A stretch of DNA of 64,000 nucleotides from Fundidesulfovibrio terrae (GCF_022808915.1 NZ_JAKZFS010000001.1:1442644-1506643), one strand, 5' to 3'; counted from the first letter of the stretch, positions 35,509 to 44,707 are shown. The notes: a model not told the origin generated them from the sequence alone. Translations and numbers: made by a program.

Positions 35509-36618
35509 CTAACCGTCCTGTCCCGGGGCGCCGCCGGGGGTGCACTTAGACGCGAGCAGTTCGCTGTATTCGTCGGCGTAAATGCCGAGCATCACCATGG
35601 CCAGGGCCAGGATCATGGGACCGTAGAGGATGCCCAGCGGCCCGAAGAATTTGATGCCCCCGATGATGGACAGGAACACCCAGAAGGTGGACATCTGGGC
35701 CTGGCCCTTCATGAGCATGGGGCGGAGCACCGAATCGATGGCGGAGACGATGATCGCGCCCCACGCGGTGATGATGATCGCGCCTTTCCAGTCTCCCACG
35801 ATGAGCAGGTACAGCGCCGCCGGGCCCCAGATGAGCATGGTGCCAACCACCGGGACCAGGGAGGCGAAGCCCATCATGGCCCCCCAGAACAGGGCCGGGA
35901 TGCCCACGATGGCCAGGCCCAGCCCGCCGACAACGCCCTGGCATATGGCCACCAGGAAGCTCCCCACCACCACGGAGCGGGCCACGTCGCGCATCCTGCC
36001 GAGGATGCGGTCCTCCTGCTCGTCGTGCAGGGGGGAGAGGTGCTTGAGCTGGCGGAGCATGGCCTCGCCGTCGCGGAACAGGAAGAACAGCACGAAGAGC
36101 ATGATCAGAAAGTCCAGCAGCACCCCGATGAAGTTGCCCAGCATCCGGGTGCCCAGGTCGATCATGAGCTGCCCCATGTTCTTGGAGAGGTCCAGCAGGC
36201 TGTTTTTCAGGTCGAGCTTGCTTAGGTCGAATTCCAGCCAGGGGAAGTGCTCCTGCACCCAGCTGATGTAGGGGGCGATGGATTCCCCGGAGAGCCAGGT
36301 GTCCAGGTGGGCGCCCTTGAGCCAGGACTGCACGGCCGCGATGGATTTGACGGCCTGGCCCACGAGGGCCCCGGTGAACAGGAACATGGGCAGGATGATG
36401 AGCACCAGCACCAGCATGGTGGAGCAGAGCGCCGCCAGGGTGTCGCGGCCCCCGAAGGCCGTCTTGAGCCTGCGGTGCACCGGGTGCAGCAGGCTCGCCA
36501 GGATGACCGCGATGCAGATGTTGTGCAGGAAGGGATTGAGCACCTGATAGGCGAAATAGAGCGAAATCGCCAGAATCCCCAGCAGAAAGAACGAATAGAT
36601 TTGTTCCTGTTTGGCCAT
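35509..36618 (-). CDS. AI-2E family transporter (PerM/DUF20)
   Basis: 369 residues with about seven membrane spans. The N-terminal pair (QIYSFFLLGILAISLYFAYQVL, CIAVILASLLHPVHRRL) and the C-terminal PALFWGAMMGFASLVPVVGTMLIW, GLGLAIVG and ISIIGGIKFFGPLGILYGPMI follow the AI-2E transporter pattern. Members export solutes such as sodium or, in one case, AI-2; the substrate is not evident here. Divergent from the rhomboid gene, 98 bases away. Confidence 0.88.
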   Translation of the reverse strand: MAKQEQIYSFFLLGILAISLYFAYQVLNPFLHNICIAVILASLLHPVHRRLKTAFGGRDTLAALCSTMLVLVLIILPMFLFTGALVGQAVKSIAAVQSWLKGAHLDTWLSGESIAPYISWVQEHFPWLEFDLSKLDLKNSLLDLSKNMGQLMIDLGTRMLGNFIGVLLDFLIMLFVLFFLFRDGEAMLRQLKHLSPLHDEQEDRILGRMRDVARSVVVGSFLVAICQGVVGGLGLAIVGIPALFWGAMMGFASLVPVVGTMLIWGPAALYLLIVGDWKGAIIITAWGAIIVSAIDSVLRPMLMKGQAQMSTFWVFLSIIGGIKFFGPLGILYGPMILALAMVMLGIYADEYSELLASKCTPGGAPGQDG

Positions 36619-36716
36619 GGCTTTCCCTTCGATTCGTACGTGTGACCATGGCCTCCCTAACAGAGATGCGCCCGGCCGCATAGCGGCATTTCGGCGATGC
36701 ATACGGCGGACGACCA

Positions 36717-37667
36717 ATGCTTCCCACCCAGAGACAATCCTGGCCCGACATCGCCCCGGAACTGCTTGAAGCCGTGGGCCTGCCCGAGCTGACCATGGAC
36801 ATGGCCCAGCAATGGGCCCTGGTGCTGCAGGCGCGGCGCGTGCCGAACCGTATCCGCCAGGGCTGGCCAGGGCTTCGCCTGCTGGTCCCGGCGTCGCGTC
36901 GCGAGGAGGCCCTGGAAGAGCTCCGGGCCTACCTGGAGGAGAACCCGCCCGAGCCGGTGAGCCTGCCGGACCTGCGGCCCAGGCCCAGTTCCTGGGGCGA
37001 ACTGCCGGGTGTCCTCTGGAGCCTGTCCATCGTCACGGTGTTCCTGACCCTGACCGGGGCCGAGAACACCCTGGGGGCCTGGCTTGTGGACTGGCACCAG
37101 CTCGGCGGCGGCGACACGCGGCTCATGGCCTCGGGGGAGTGGTGGCGGGCCGTTACCGCACTGACCCTGCACGCGGATGTGGCCCATCTGGTGGGCAATG
37201 TCTGCCTGGGGGGCACGTTTCTCCTGCTGCTGGCCGGGGAGGTGGGGCTGGGCTCGGCCTGGTTCCTGTCCCTGGCCGGGGCGGTGTGGGCCAACGCGGC
37301 CAAGATGCCCATGCAGGCCCCGGGCTACCGGTTCATCGGCTCCTCCACGGCGGTCTTCGCGTCCCTGGGCGCGCTGGCCGGGGTGCGCCTGGTGCGCCTG
37401 GGCCGCCACCTTCGCTGGAGGCGGGCGCTGCCCTTCGCGGCCGGGCTCATGATCCTGGCCTTCCTGGGCGTGGGCTCCGAGGAGGAATCCCGCAGGATCG
37501 ACCTGGCGGGGCACTTCATGGGGTTCGGGGCGGGGGTCGTGCTGGGGGCGGGCTACGCTTGCGTGGAAAAGCTCGCCAAAAGAAGCGGCCGCGGGCTCTC
37601 CCCCTGGCTGGGGGTGGCCGCGGCCGCCGTGGTCGCCCTCAGTTGGGCCTTGGCCCTACTTGTCTGA
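36717..37667 (+). CDS. Rhomboid family intramembrane protease
   Basis: 316 residues. About 95 soluble residues precede the membrane core. The rhomboid signature is present: HADVAHLVGNV (loop HxxxxHxxxN), the serine segment RFIGSSTAVFASLG and the distal histidine in DLAGHFMGF. The usual GxSG reads GSST, so Ser remains at the catalytic place but the last residue differs. It cleaves unknown membrane substrates. Confidence 0.85.
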   Translation: MLPTQRQSWPDIAPELLEAVGLPELTMDMAQQWALVLQARRVPNRIRQGWPGLRLLVPASRREEALEELRAYLEENPPEPVSLPDLRPRPSSWGELPGVLWSLSIVTVFLTLTGAENTLGAWLVDWHQLGGGDTRLMASGEWWRAVTALTLHADVAHLVGNVCLGGTFLLLLAGEVGLGSAWFLSLAGAVWANAAKMPMQAPGYRFIGSSTAVFASLGALAGVRLVRLGRHLRWRRALPFAAGLMILAFLGVGSEEESRRIDLAGHFMGFGAGVVLGAGYACVEKLAKRSGRGLSPWLGVAAAAVVALSWALALLV

Positions 37668-37718
37668 TTTCCTGTCACAGGAGGACTTCCGACCGAAGTC
37701 CGGACCCACGCGGGGTAT

Positions 37719-37811
37719 TCAGCCGCCCCCGCCGTCCATCTTCGGGAACAGCTTGTTGACGATGATGGCTCCACCCACAATGATGGCCAGAAAGAGTAGT
37801 GCGTCCCACAT
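37719..37811 (-). CDS. 30-residue single-span membrane microprotein
   Basis: A short gene: ATG at 37811, preceded by AGGAG at seven bases, and TGA at 37719-37721. It encodes MWDALLFLAIIVGGAIIV plus NKLFPKMDGGGG, one membrane span with a short charged and glycine-rich C-terminus. The good ribosome-binding site and the clean hydrophobic profile support it as real. It lies between the rhomboid gene and the PH-domain gene and could modify a membrane partner. Function unknown. Confidence 0.6.
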   Translation of the reverse strand: MWDALLFLAIIVGGAIIVNKLFPKMDGGGG

Positions 37812-37960
37812 AGGTTTCTCCTATCGACTCCGATGAGGGGATCATAATTGCTGGTCGGGCGTTTGGAAAGGCCCAACCGCCTCGTTTCTTTACACGGGTC
37901 TCGAAGGTGCGTTAGGGTCTGCGGCGGGCCGCCCGAAACAGACTTTCCACGGAGTGAAGC

Positions 37961-38467
37961 ATGCAGCCGCGCCGCGTCCTGGCCGAGCAGGAAGAGATCC
38001 TCTACCAGACCAAGAAGCATTGGGCCGTTTTCATCAAGGCGGCCGTCTATTTCGGCCTGGCCGCCGCGGTGCTGGCCTATAAGGATCCCATCCTGGCGGC
38101 GGTGCAGTTCACTCCCCCCGAGGACTTGAAGCGCATCCTGCCCCCCGTCATAAACGGCACGGTCAAGGGAGTGTGCTTCTCGGCCGCCGTGGTGTTCGGC
38201 CTGCTGGGCATGGCGAGGCTCCTCAGTTTCTTCAGCAACAAGGTGCTCGTCACCGCCAAGCGCGTCATCCAGCACGACGTGCTTTCGGGGGGGCTCTATT
38301 CGATAGATCTGAAGCACATCGAGTCCGTGCGCGCCTGCACCGGGCTTCTGGGGTCGCTTTTGGGCTACGGCAAGGTCATCATGGTCATGGGGTCGGGGCA
38401 GAAGATCGCCGTGGCCAACCTGCGCAAACCCCACGAGTTCGAACGCGAACTCTTTGGAGCCAAATGA
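37961..38467 (+). CDS. Bacterial PH-domain membrane protein
   Basis: 168 residues. Two membrane spans (WAVFIKAAVYFGLAAAVLAY, GVCFSAAVVFGLLGMARLL) are followed by a bPH-type domain (NKVLVTAKRVIQHDVLSGG, IDLKHIESVRACTGLLGSLLGYGKVIMVMGSG). The KHIESV and GYG segments are typical of YdbS/YdbT-like PH domains. It starts 149 bases after the microprotein start, on the opposite strand. Role unknown. Confidence 0.85.
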   Translation: MQPRRVLAEQEEILYQTKKHWAVFIKAAVYFGLAAAVLAYKDPILAAVQFTPPEDLKRILPPVINGTVKGVCFSAAVVFGLLGMARLLSFFSNKVLVTAKRVIQHDVLSGGLYSIDLKHIESVRACTGLLGSLLGYGKVIMVMGSGQKIAVANLRKPHEFERELFGAK

Positions 38468-38532
38468 TTGCCCACTGCGGGGTTTGGGCGTATGGTCCGC
38501 CCCGCCCGAGAGGACGGACCCCGTAAACCACC

Positions 38533-39996
38533 ATGCGCTTCCCCACCAGACCCCGCATTCTGAGGATTGGCATCCTCTTCAAGCTGATACTGGTCTTCAC
38601 CTCGATTCTGGTGATCATCTACTTCACCACATCCAACATATTCGACTACCAGCGCGGCATCGTGAACATCTCCCGCGAGGTGGTGAAGGTGCGCTTCGAG
38701 GTGCTCTCCATCTCCCAGGCCATGGTGGACAGCCTGCTCTCCATGGAGGAGAACCAGAAGAAGTACGACGTCCTGCGCCAGGACAACTACAAGGAATATT
38801 TCACCTCCGCCCTGAAGGAATACAAGCGCAACCTGAGTTCCATCCAGTGGTTCACCTATCCTGGCTCCGATGTCTGGAGCAAGCTGCAGGACGATTTCCA
38901 GGCGACCATGGGCAACCAGGTCGACCCGGCCGAGATCACCAAGGCGCACCAACCCTGGGTGCCGCAGGAGAAGCTCAACGCCTGGCTGAGCACCATCTCC
39001 AGCGCCAAGCAGGACAACGAGCGCTTCATTGAATCGAGCATGCGCGAGCTCTACGCCTGGAGCGAGCGCTCCGTGCGCGCCGGCCTGATCGGGCTTGGCG
39101 TGTCCATGGCCGTGGCCCTTTTCGGCAGCGTCTACCTGACCTATTCGCTTTTCCGTCCCCTGCGCGAGCTGCGCCGGGGCATCCGATCCTTCACCGTGGA
39201 CGGCAAGCTCGAATCCGTGCGGGTGATCTCCCGCGACGAACTGGGCGAACTGGCCCAGGCATTCAACGAGATGACCGCGCGCTTAACCGAGGAAGAGAAG
39301 ATGCGTACGGACTTCATCGACATGCTCAGCCACGAGATACGCACCCCTCTGACCTCCATCCGCGAGTCGGTGAACCTCATGCGCGAGCAGGTGCTGGGCG
39401 AGGTCAACGACCGCCAAAAGCGCTTCCTGGACATCGCCTCCTCCGAGATGGAGCGCATCTCCAAGCTTCTCTCGAGGCTCATGCAGGTCTCCAGCATGTC
39501 CTCGCGCTTCATCAACCTGAGCTTCAAACCGGTCGATCCGGTGCACCTGCTCCACGAGACCGTGGACAAGGCCACCCCCGGCGCCGAGGCCAAGAAGATC
39601 GCCATCACCGCCCACAGCGTCCCCGACGTCCCCTCGGTGATGGCCGACACCGAGCACCTGCGCCAGGCCCTTTTGAACTTGATCGGCAACGCCGTGAAGT
39701 TCTCCCCGCCGGGCAGCACCGTGAAAGCGTCGCTGCAACTGGCGGACGGCGGCAACCAGCTGCTTTTCTCCGTGGTGGATTCCGGCCCCGGCATCCCCGA
39801 GGGAGAGCAGCCCCTGGTGTTCAACAAGTACTACCGGGGCGAGCAGCTGAAGAAATCCGCCGACGGCATCGGCCTGGGCCTTTCCATCGCCAAGAACATC
39901 GTGGAAGCCCACGGCGGCAAGATATGGCTTTCCAGCCGGCCCGGGCGGGGCAGCACCTTTTTCTTCACCATACCCATCGCCAGGGAGACAGAGTAA
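38533..39996 (+). CDS. Sensor histidine kinase, GlrK/QseE-like
   Basis: 487 residues: membrane spans at about 12-32 and 183-205, a helical periplasmic sensor of 150 residues, HAMP (206-256), H-box with His267 (DMLSHEIRTPLTSIRES), N-box (ALLNLIGNAVKFSP), DSGPGIPEGEQPLVFNKYYRG and GIGLGLSI. The stretch SIRESVNLMREQVLGEV closely resembles the GlrK/QseE H-box region. It leads an operon with a lipoprotein and a sigma54 regulator in the same order as qseE-qseG-qseF. The stop is one base before the lipoprotein ATG. Confidence 0.9.
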   Translation: MRFPTRPRILRIGILFKLILVFTSILVIIYFTTSNIFDYQRGIVNISREVVKVRFEVLSISQAMVDSLLSMEENQKKYDVLRQDNYKEYFTSALKEYKRNLSSIQWFTYPGSDVWSKLQDDFQATMGNQVDPAEITKAHQPWVPQEKLNAWLSTISSAKQDNERFIESSMRELYAWSERSVRAGLIGLGVSMAVALFGSVYLTYSLFRPLRELRRGIRSFTVDGKLESVRVISRDELGELAQAFNEMTARLTEEEKMRTDFIDMLSHEIRTPLTSIRESVNLMREQVLGEVNDRQKRFLDIASSEMERISKLLSRLMQVSSMSSRFINLSFKPVDPVHLLHETVDKATPGAEAKKIAITAHSVPDVPSVMADTEHLRQALLNLIGNAVKFSPPGSTVKASLQLADGGNQLLFSVVDSGPGIPEGEQPLVFNKYYRGEQLKKSADGIGLGLSIAKNIVEAHGGKIWLSSRPGRGSTFFFTIPIARETE

Positions 39997-39997
39997 C

Positions 39998-40615
39998 ATG
40001 CACGCGCATTCCATCCACCCCAACCGTTTGAACAGCCTCGTGATCCTGGCGGTTTTGCTCGTCCTGGCTTCGGCTGCCTGCACGCCCAAGAAACCCTCCT
40101 CGGTTCAGGAGGAGCCCGCGCCCCAGACCATGATCAACCCGGACGCCCTGGACGTGGACACGGTCTATACCGAGGGCCTGCATTCCTTCTGGAGCGGCGA
40201 CTACAAAGTGGCGGCAGCGCTCTTCGAGAGCCTGGCGCGCCGGCTGGACGACCATTCCTTCCGTACCAAGGCCCTGTTCGGCCTGGCCTGCGCCAAGCTG
40301 GCGGCAGCGTCCACACCCGAGGACATGAAGGCCGCCCAGTCCGCCTGGCGTGATTGGGAACAGGCGTCCTCCGGCTCGGAATACCAGGCCGATCCGCGCA
40401 TGCTCACCCCCTTCATCCAGAACCCCAGGTTCGCCGCTCCGGCCAAGGACGGACGGGACGTGAAGCCCCAGGCCGCCCGGCAGCCCGGTGAGGCGGACAT
40501 GGCCAGGCGCTTGCAGGAGAAGGAAAAAGAAGTCATGCTCCTGCAGAAGCAGATCAAAGCCCTGGAAGCCATCCATAGGGAAATCCAGGAAAAAAAGAAG
40601 ATGTCCACACAGTAG
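39998..40615 (+). CDS. Lipoprotein of a kinase-lipoprotein-regulator operon (QseG-like)
   Basis: 205 residues. A signal peptide ends in LVLASAACTP, so Cys27 is a likely lipidation site. A TPR-like helical domain follows (VYTEGLHSFWSGDYKVAAALFESLARR) and a C-terminal coiled coil (about 170-200, QEKEKEVMLLQKQIKALEAIHREI). Size and position between kinase and regulator match QseG (YfhG), which feeds envelope signals to QseE. The sequence similarity itself is not strong. Outer-membrane location is inferred. Confidence 0.75.
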   Translation: MHAHSIHPNRLNSLVILAVLLVLASAACTPKKPSSVQEEPAPQTMINPDALDVDTVYTEGLHSFWSGDYKVAAALFESLARRLDDHSFRTKALFGLACAKLAAASTPEDMKAAQSAWRDWEQASSGSEYQADPRMLTPFIQNPRFAAPAKDGRDVKPQAARQPGEADMARRLQEKEKEVMLLQKQIKALEAIHREIQEKKKMSTQ

Positions 40616-40617
40616 AC

Positions 40618-41991
40618 ATGGCAGCCACCCAGCTTCGCAAGACCATCCTCGTCGCAGACGACGACCCGCACATCCAGGAGGTTCTGGATGTGCGCCTTTC
40701 CTCGGCCGGATACGAGGTGCTCCTGGCCTCGGACGGGCGCGAGGCCCTGGACATCCTGGCGCGCACGCCCGTGGACCTGGTCATCTCCGACATCCGCATG
40801 CCCGGCCTGGACGGCCTGGAGCTTCAGGCGCGCCTGGAGAAGACCGCCCCCAAGCTGCCCATCATCTTCCTGACCGCCTACGGGTCCATCCAGGACGCGG
40901 TGCAGGCCATCAAGAGCGGTGCGGTGGACTACCTCACCAAGCCTTTCGAGGGGCGCGAGCTCCTGGAGAAGGTGAGCACGGTGCTCCAGAAGTCCGGCCC
41001 GGGATCGAGCTTCGTGGCCCCGGCTCCGCCCCGCAAGGACGGCGGCATGTGGGAGACCAAGTCCCCCCGCATGCGCGAGCTGGCCCAGATGGTGGAGAAG
41101 GTGGCCGCGCGCGACGTGAACGTGCTGCTCCTGGGAGAGTCCGGCACGGGCAAGGAGCGCATCGCGCACCTGATCCATTCGCTGTCCCCCCGTCGCGAAC
41201 ACCCGCTGGTGGTGGTGGACTGCGGCTCCACCCCGGCCACGCTGCTGGAGTCGGAACTCTTCGGACATGTGAAGGGCTCCTTCACCCATGCCGTGCGGGA
41301 CAAGAAGGGCCTCATGGAGGAGGCCAACAAGGGCACGCTCTTTCTGGACGAGATCGGCAACATCTCCACCGAGATGCAGGTGCGCCTGCTGCGCTTCCTG
41401 GAGAACCGAAAGATCAGGCGCATCGGCGACACGCGCGAAATTTCCGTGGATTGCCGGGTCATCGCGGCCACCAACGCCGACCTGGCCCAGGACGTGGCAC
41501 AGGGAGATTTCCGCGAGGACCTCTACTACCGCCTGCGCGTCGTCACCATCAACGTGCCCCCCTTGCGCGAGCGCAAGGAGGACATCCCGCTTCTGGCCAC
41601 CCATTTCGCCGAGTCCTTCTGCAAGGCCCAGAACATGCCCCCGGTGACCATTCCCGGCGCGACCATGGACTTCATCGTGGGGTACGCCTGGCCCGGCAAC
41701 ATCCGGGAACTGAAGAACGCCATCGAAGCGGGCATCGTCATCTGCAATGACGGGGTGCTCACCCCGGACGACCTCCAGGTGATGCCCGCCACGAAGCCGG
41801 GCCAGTCCCGTGAGGAGGCGATGTCCCTGGACGAGAGCGAGAAGCTGGCCATCATCCGCGCCCTGGAGAAGTCCAACTGGGTGCAGAAGGACGCGGCCCC
41901 GCTGCTCGGCGTCAGCCGCCGGGCGCTCAACTACAAGATCCAGAAGTACGAAATCGAGATTCCCACCCGGCGCAAGGCCCAGAAGCCGTAA
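40618..41991 (+). CDS. Sigma54-dependent response regulator, GlrR/QseF-like
   Basis: 457 residues: receiver with Asp58 (DLVISDIRMPGLDG), AAA+ domain with Walker A GESGTGKE (173-180), LFLDEIGNIS as Walker B and a C-terminal helix-turn-helix (DAAPLLGVSRRALNYKIQKY). The sigma54-contacting loop reads GSFTHA (220-225) instead of GAFTGA, a departure at two of six positions. It should bind enhancer sites and drive sigma54 RNA polymerase when phosphorylated by the kinase at 38533. It lies two bases after the lipoprotein and is followed by a terminator. Confidence 0.92.
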   Translation: MAATQLRKTILVADDDPHIQEVLDVRLSSAGYEVLLASDGREALDILARTPVDLVISDIRMPGLDGLELQARLEKTAPKLPIIFLTAYGSIQDAVQAIKSGAVDYLTKPFEGRELLEKVSTVLQKSGPGSSFVAPAPPRKDGGMWETKSPRMRELAQMVEKVAARDVNVLLLGESGTGKERIAHLIHSLSPRREHPLVVVDCGSTPATLLESELFGHVKGSFTHAVRDKKGLMEEANKGTLFLDEIGNISTEMQVRLLRFLENRKIRRIGDTREISVDCRVIAATNADLAQDVAQGDFREDLYYRLRVVTINVPPLRERKEDIPLLATHFAESFCKAQNMPPVTIPGATMDFIVGYAWPGNIRELKNAIEAGIVICNDGVLTPDDLQVMPATKPGQSREEAMSLDESEKLAIIRALEKSNWVQKDAAPLLGVSRRALNYKIQKYEIEIPTRRKAQKP

Positions 41992-42018
41992 GCCCCGGGA
42001 TACGGTTCCCGTGACGAG

Positions 42019-42048
42019 AAAGGCCGCTCCGTGATGGAGCGGCCTTTT
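42019..42048 (+). terminator. Terminator after the kinase-lipoprotein-regulator operon
   Basis: AAAGGCCGCTCC and GGAGCGGCCTTTT pair around GTGAT, with T-rich sequence on one side and A-rich on the other. It is 27 bases after the regulator stop and could act in both directions. Confidence 0.9.
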
Positions 42049-42216
42049 GCGTTTTGGTGTGCGCCTGGTGGGCGCGGCGCGGCCGTGACGGGAGGGCCGT
42101 GCCCACGATGGTGCTGCCGGAAGGATTCCCGCGCAACGCCTGGGAACGGCGCTCATCTCCGCCTCCGTTCGAGGCGGGAATGAAGATGATCGCGCTGTGC
42201 GCCCGCGTCTTGCGGC

Positions 42217-43293
42217 TTATGCGGCCTGGGCCGGAGGCTGGTTCTGCGTTGCGGCTCCGGGCGGCACGGACCACTTCTGGGCCAGTTGGGCCAGCCGGTT
42301 CAGGGCTTGGGTGCGGTCGTCTCCCGAGAGTCCGGCGATTTCGGCTTTGAGCGTCTCCACCAGAAAGTCCCCGGCGGTGGCGGCGTCCGGACTTGGCAGG
42401 GCCGCTTCCTGTGGAAGGTTCCATGACGACGCCAGCGCGGCCACATCGTCCAGTGCCGAGGCCAGGTCGTTTCCGGAAAGGCCCGCGAGTTCGTTTCCGA
42501 GCGCCCCGGCCATGAAATCGAGCGCCTCCAGCCCATCCGTACCGGAACTGTCGTCAAGCGCCGCCGATCCGGCGGCCCCGGCATTGCTGGCCTGGGCCGA
42601 AGCCGAGATTGCGGCGTTGCTGGCTGTCGGCGCAGCCGTGTTGGACGTGGCGGCATTGCTCGCCGGGAGCGCGGCCGGTGAATCCGCCGCGCTGGCGTTG
42701 GAGAGGAGCTGGTCCACAAGCTCGGCCGAAGCCGAACTGGACGAGGCGGCGTTGCTGGCCGCGTCCTGTACCGCCGAGGAGGTGGAGGACGCGACGGTCT
42801 TCACCGTGGCCGTGCTCTTTGACGCCGTCTTCACCGTTGCGGCAGCCGCCGGCGTTTGGACGGTCGGCTGTTGCGTGGCGGACGGATTGGACGCAGCCGT
42901 CTGCTGCAGGATCATGGCCTGGAAGGCCATGAAGGCTGGAGCGTTTCCCTGGCTCAAGGCCACGCTGGCCTGGAAATTCAAGCTTCCCAGGAGCAGGTCG
43001 TGGTCGAACGCCTTCTGCTCCTCAGAGGTGCGTGTCGGCTGGGAAGCGGCGGCCGTGGCCAGGTTGGTCTGTATCTGGGCGGCCAGCACGGCGTTGGGGT
43101 CCACCGCCTGCGCCTGGACGCCGGTCGTACTTTGGGAGGCTGCATCCGGGGATGCCGCGTTCCGGGCCTGGACGTTGGCCTGGAGAATCTGCGCCAGTTG
43201 GGCGGCGAACAACGCGGAATCGGTCGTCGCGGCTGCTGACTGCGTATCGGTCTGGGCAGTGTTGGCTTGGGTCTGGTCCAGCGCGGTGATCAC
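42217..43293 (-). CDS. Ala/Ser/Thr-rich low-complexity protein with an internal duplication
   Basis: 358 residues from a GTG at 43293 with GGAGG seven bases upstream. The chain is dominated by Ala, Ser, Thr and Gln, with almost no Cys or Trp. The last 110 residues contain two similar blocks, ELAGLSGNDLASALDDVAALA...WNLP and EIAGLSGDDRTQALNRLAQLA...WSVP. There is no signal peptide. This composition is seen in flagellar hook-length-control and secreted substrate proteins; no specific family is recognised. It is alone on the minus strand and convergent with the sigma54 regulator. Confidence 0.65.
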   Translation of the reverse strand: MITALDQTQANTAQTDTQSAAATTDSALFAAQLAQILQANVQARNAASPDAASQSTTGVQAQAVDPNAVLAAQIQTNLATAAASQPTRTSEEQKAFDHDLLLGSLNFQASVALSQGNAPAFMAFQAMILQQTAASNPSATQQPTVQTPAAAATVKTASKSTATVKTVASSTSSAVQDAASNAASSSSASAELVDQLLSNASAADSPAALPASNAATSNTAAPTASNAAISASAQASNAGAAGSAALDDSSGTDGLEALDFMAGALGNELAGLSGNDLASALDDVAALASSWNLPQEAALPSPDAATAGDFLVETLKAEIAGLSGDDRTQALNRLAQLAQKWSVPPGAATQNQPPAQAA

Positions 43294-43504
43294 GGTGGTC
43301 CCTCCGTACGGGCGTCCGGACAGGGCAAAATGTTCCGGGCGCGGTTTACGAGGGTGGGAACAAGCAAGGCACATGCCTTGACGTTGCATGGATTTTCACC
43401 AATACAGTAACCGGTTACCCACGCGAAGCGTCTTTGCCATGGGACCGGCCAAACCGGCGCATCCGGCCCCACGCGAAACATTCGCCGCCGTATAATGCGA
43501 CACC

Positions 43505-44635
43505 ATGGGAATTCTTCGTTTTTACCTCGCTTTTTCGGTCTGCCTGAACCACCTCATGAACGTCTCGGGCTCCACCTCCGCCCTGGCGTTCGTCCCTGAT
43601 TCCTTCCTGGCGGTGGAAATCTTTTTCGCCATCTCGGGATTCTACATGGCCTTCATCCTGGGCGGAAAATACGCCGGACCCGGCGGGCTCGGGAAATTCT
43701 ACGGCAACAGGGCGCTGCGCATATTTCCCGTCTACCTGGCCATCCTGCTCATCTTCGCGGCGCTCAGCCTCGCCGTGTACGCCGCCAAGGGACACTGGGT
43801 CTTTCTTTCCGAGGCAGTGGACATGTTCTCGAAGAGCGGCCCCGGCATGCGGGCCTACGCCGTGGTGTCCAACCTGACCATGATCGGACAGGACCTCATG
43901 TTCCTTCTACGATACGATCCGTCCTCCGGAGGGCTTTGCCTGGGCTGCCCGCCCGGCGACGGCCTGGCGGCGCCGTGGCAGATGCTGGTCATCCCCCAAG
44001 CCTGGTCCGTGGAGGTGGAGCTCATGTTCTACGCCCTGGCACCCTGGCTTACTCGGCTTCGGACCAGGACGATCCTTGCGGCCATCCCCGCCATCCTGGC
44101 GGTGAAATTGGCCGTGGCGTCCACGGTCACGAGCACGGACTACTGGATTTTCCGCTTCCCGGGATTTGAACTGGCGATGTTCCTGACAGGCGTCCTAGCC
44201 TGCAGGTATTACAGGCGGATCGAACACATGGCGCTTTCGCGCTCTGCCATGGCCTGCGCCACCGGGGCCATGTTCGTGCTGCTCATGGGCATCAACCTGG
44301 TCGAGTCGGAAGCCGTGAAGACGGTGCTGGTCTACCTGAGCGTGCCGGTCTGCCTGCCCCTGATGTTCAAGGCGTTTCGCAATTCCCCCCTGGACCGGGC
44401 CGTGGGCGAGCTTTCCTATCCCGTCTACCTCGTCCACTACCTGGTGATGCAGATGGTCATCTACTGGTACAAGGGGCCGCATCCCGTGGCTTTCGCGGTG
44501 TGCATGGTGGTGGTCGCGTCGATCCTGCTGTGCCGCTTCGTGTCCGCGCCCCTGGACGCCTACCGGCAGGCGAGGGTGCGAAACGTCGCCACCCCGCAAT
44601 CCGACGCTTCTTCCGTGGAGGGCCTCACCGCGTAG
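43505..44635 (+). CDS. Acyltransferase family 3 membrane protein (OafA/NolL-like)
   Basis: 376 residues with about ten membrane spans. The diagnostic start (FYLAFSVCLNHL, aligned with the R/H region of acyltransferase 3), SFLAVEIFFAISGFYMAFIL, ALRIFPVYLAILL and the C-terminal LSYPVYLVHYLVMQ motif are present. Such enzymes O-acetylate sugars of LPS, exopolysaccharide or glycopeptide. The ATG lies 211 bases from the divergent low-complexity gene. Confidence 0.88.
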   Translation: MGILRFYLAFSVCLNHLMNVSGSTSALAFVPDSFLAVEIFFAISGFYMAFILGGKYAGPGGLGKFYGNRALRIFPVYLAILLIFAALSLAVYAAKGHWVFLSEAVDMFSKSGPGMRAYAVVSNLTMIGQDLMFLLRYDPSSGGLCLGCPPGDGLAAPWQMLVIPQAWSVEVELMFYALAPWLTRLRTRTILAAIPAILAVKLAVASTVTSTDYWIFRFPGFELAMFLTGVLACRYYRRIEHMALSRSAMACATGAMFVLLMGINLVESEAVKTVLVYLSVPVCLPLMFKAFRNSPLDRAVGELSYPVYLVHYLVMQMVIYWYKGPHPVAFAVCMVVVASILLCRFVSAPLDAYRQARVRNVATPQSDASSVEGLTA

Positions 44636-44707
44636 GCGCGGCCGGTCGTTTCTTCCCCTGGAATGCATCTTGCTGCTTCCCGGCAGCACGTCAGACAGGG
44701 GAAAAAC

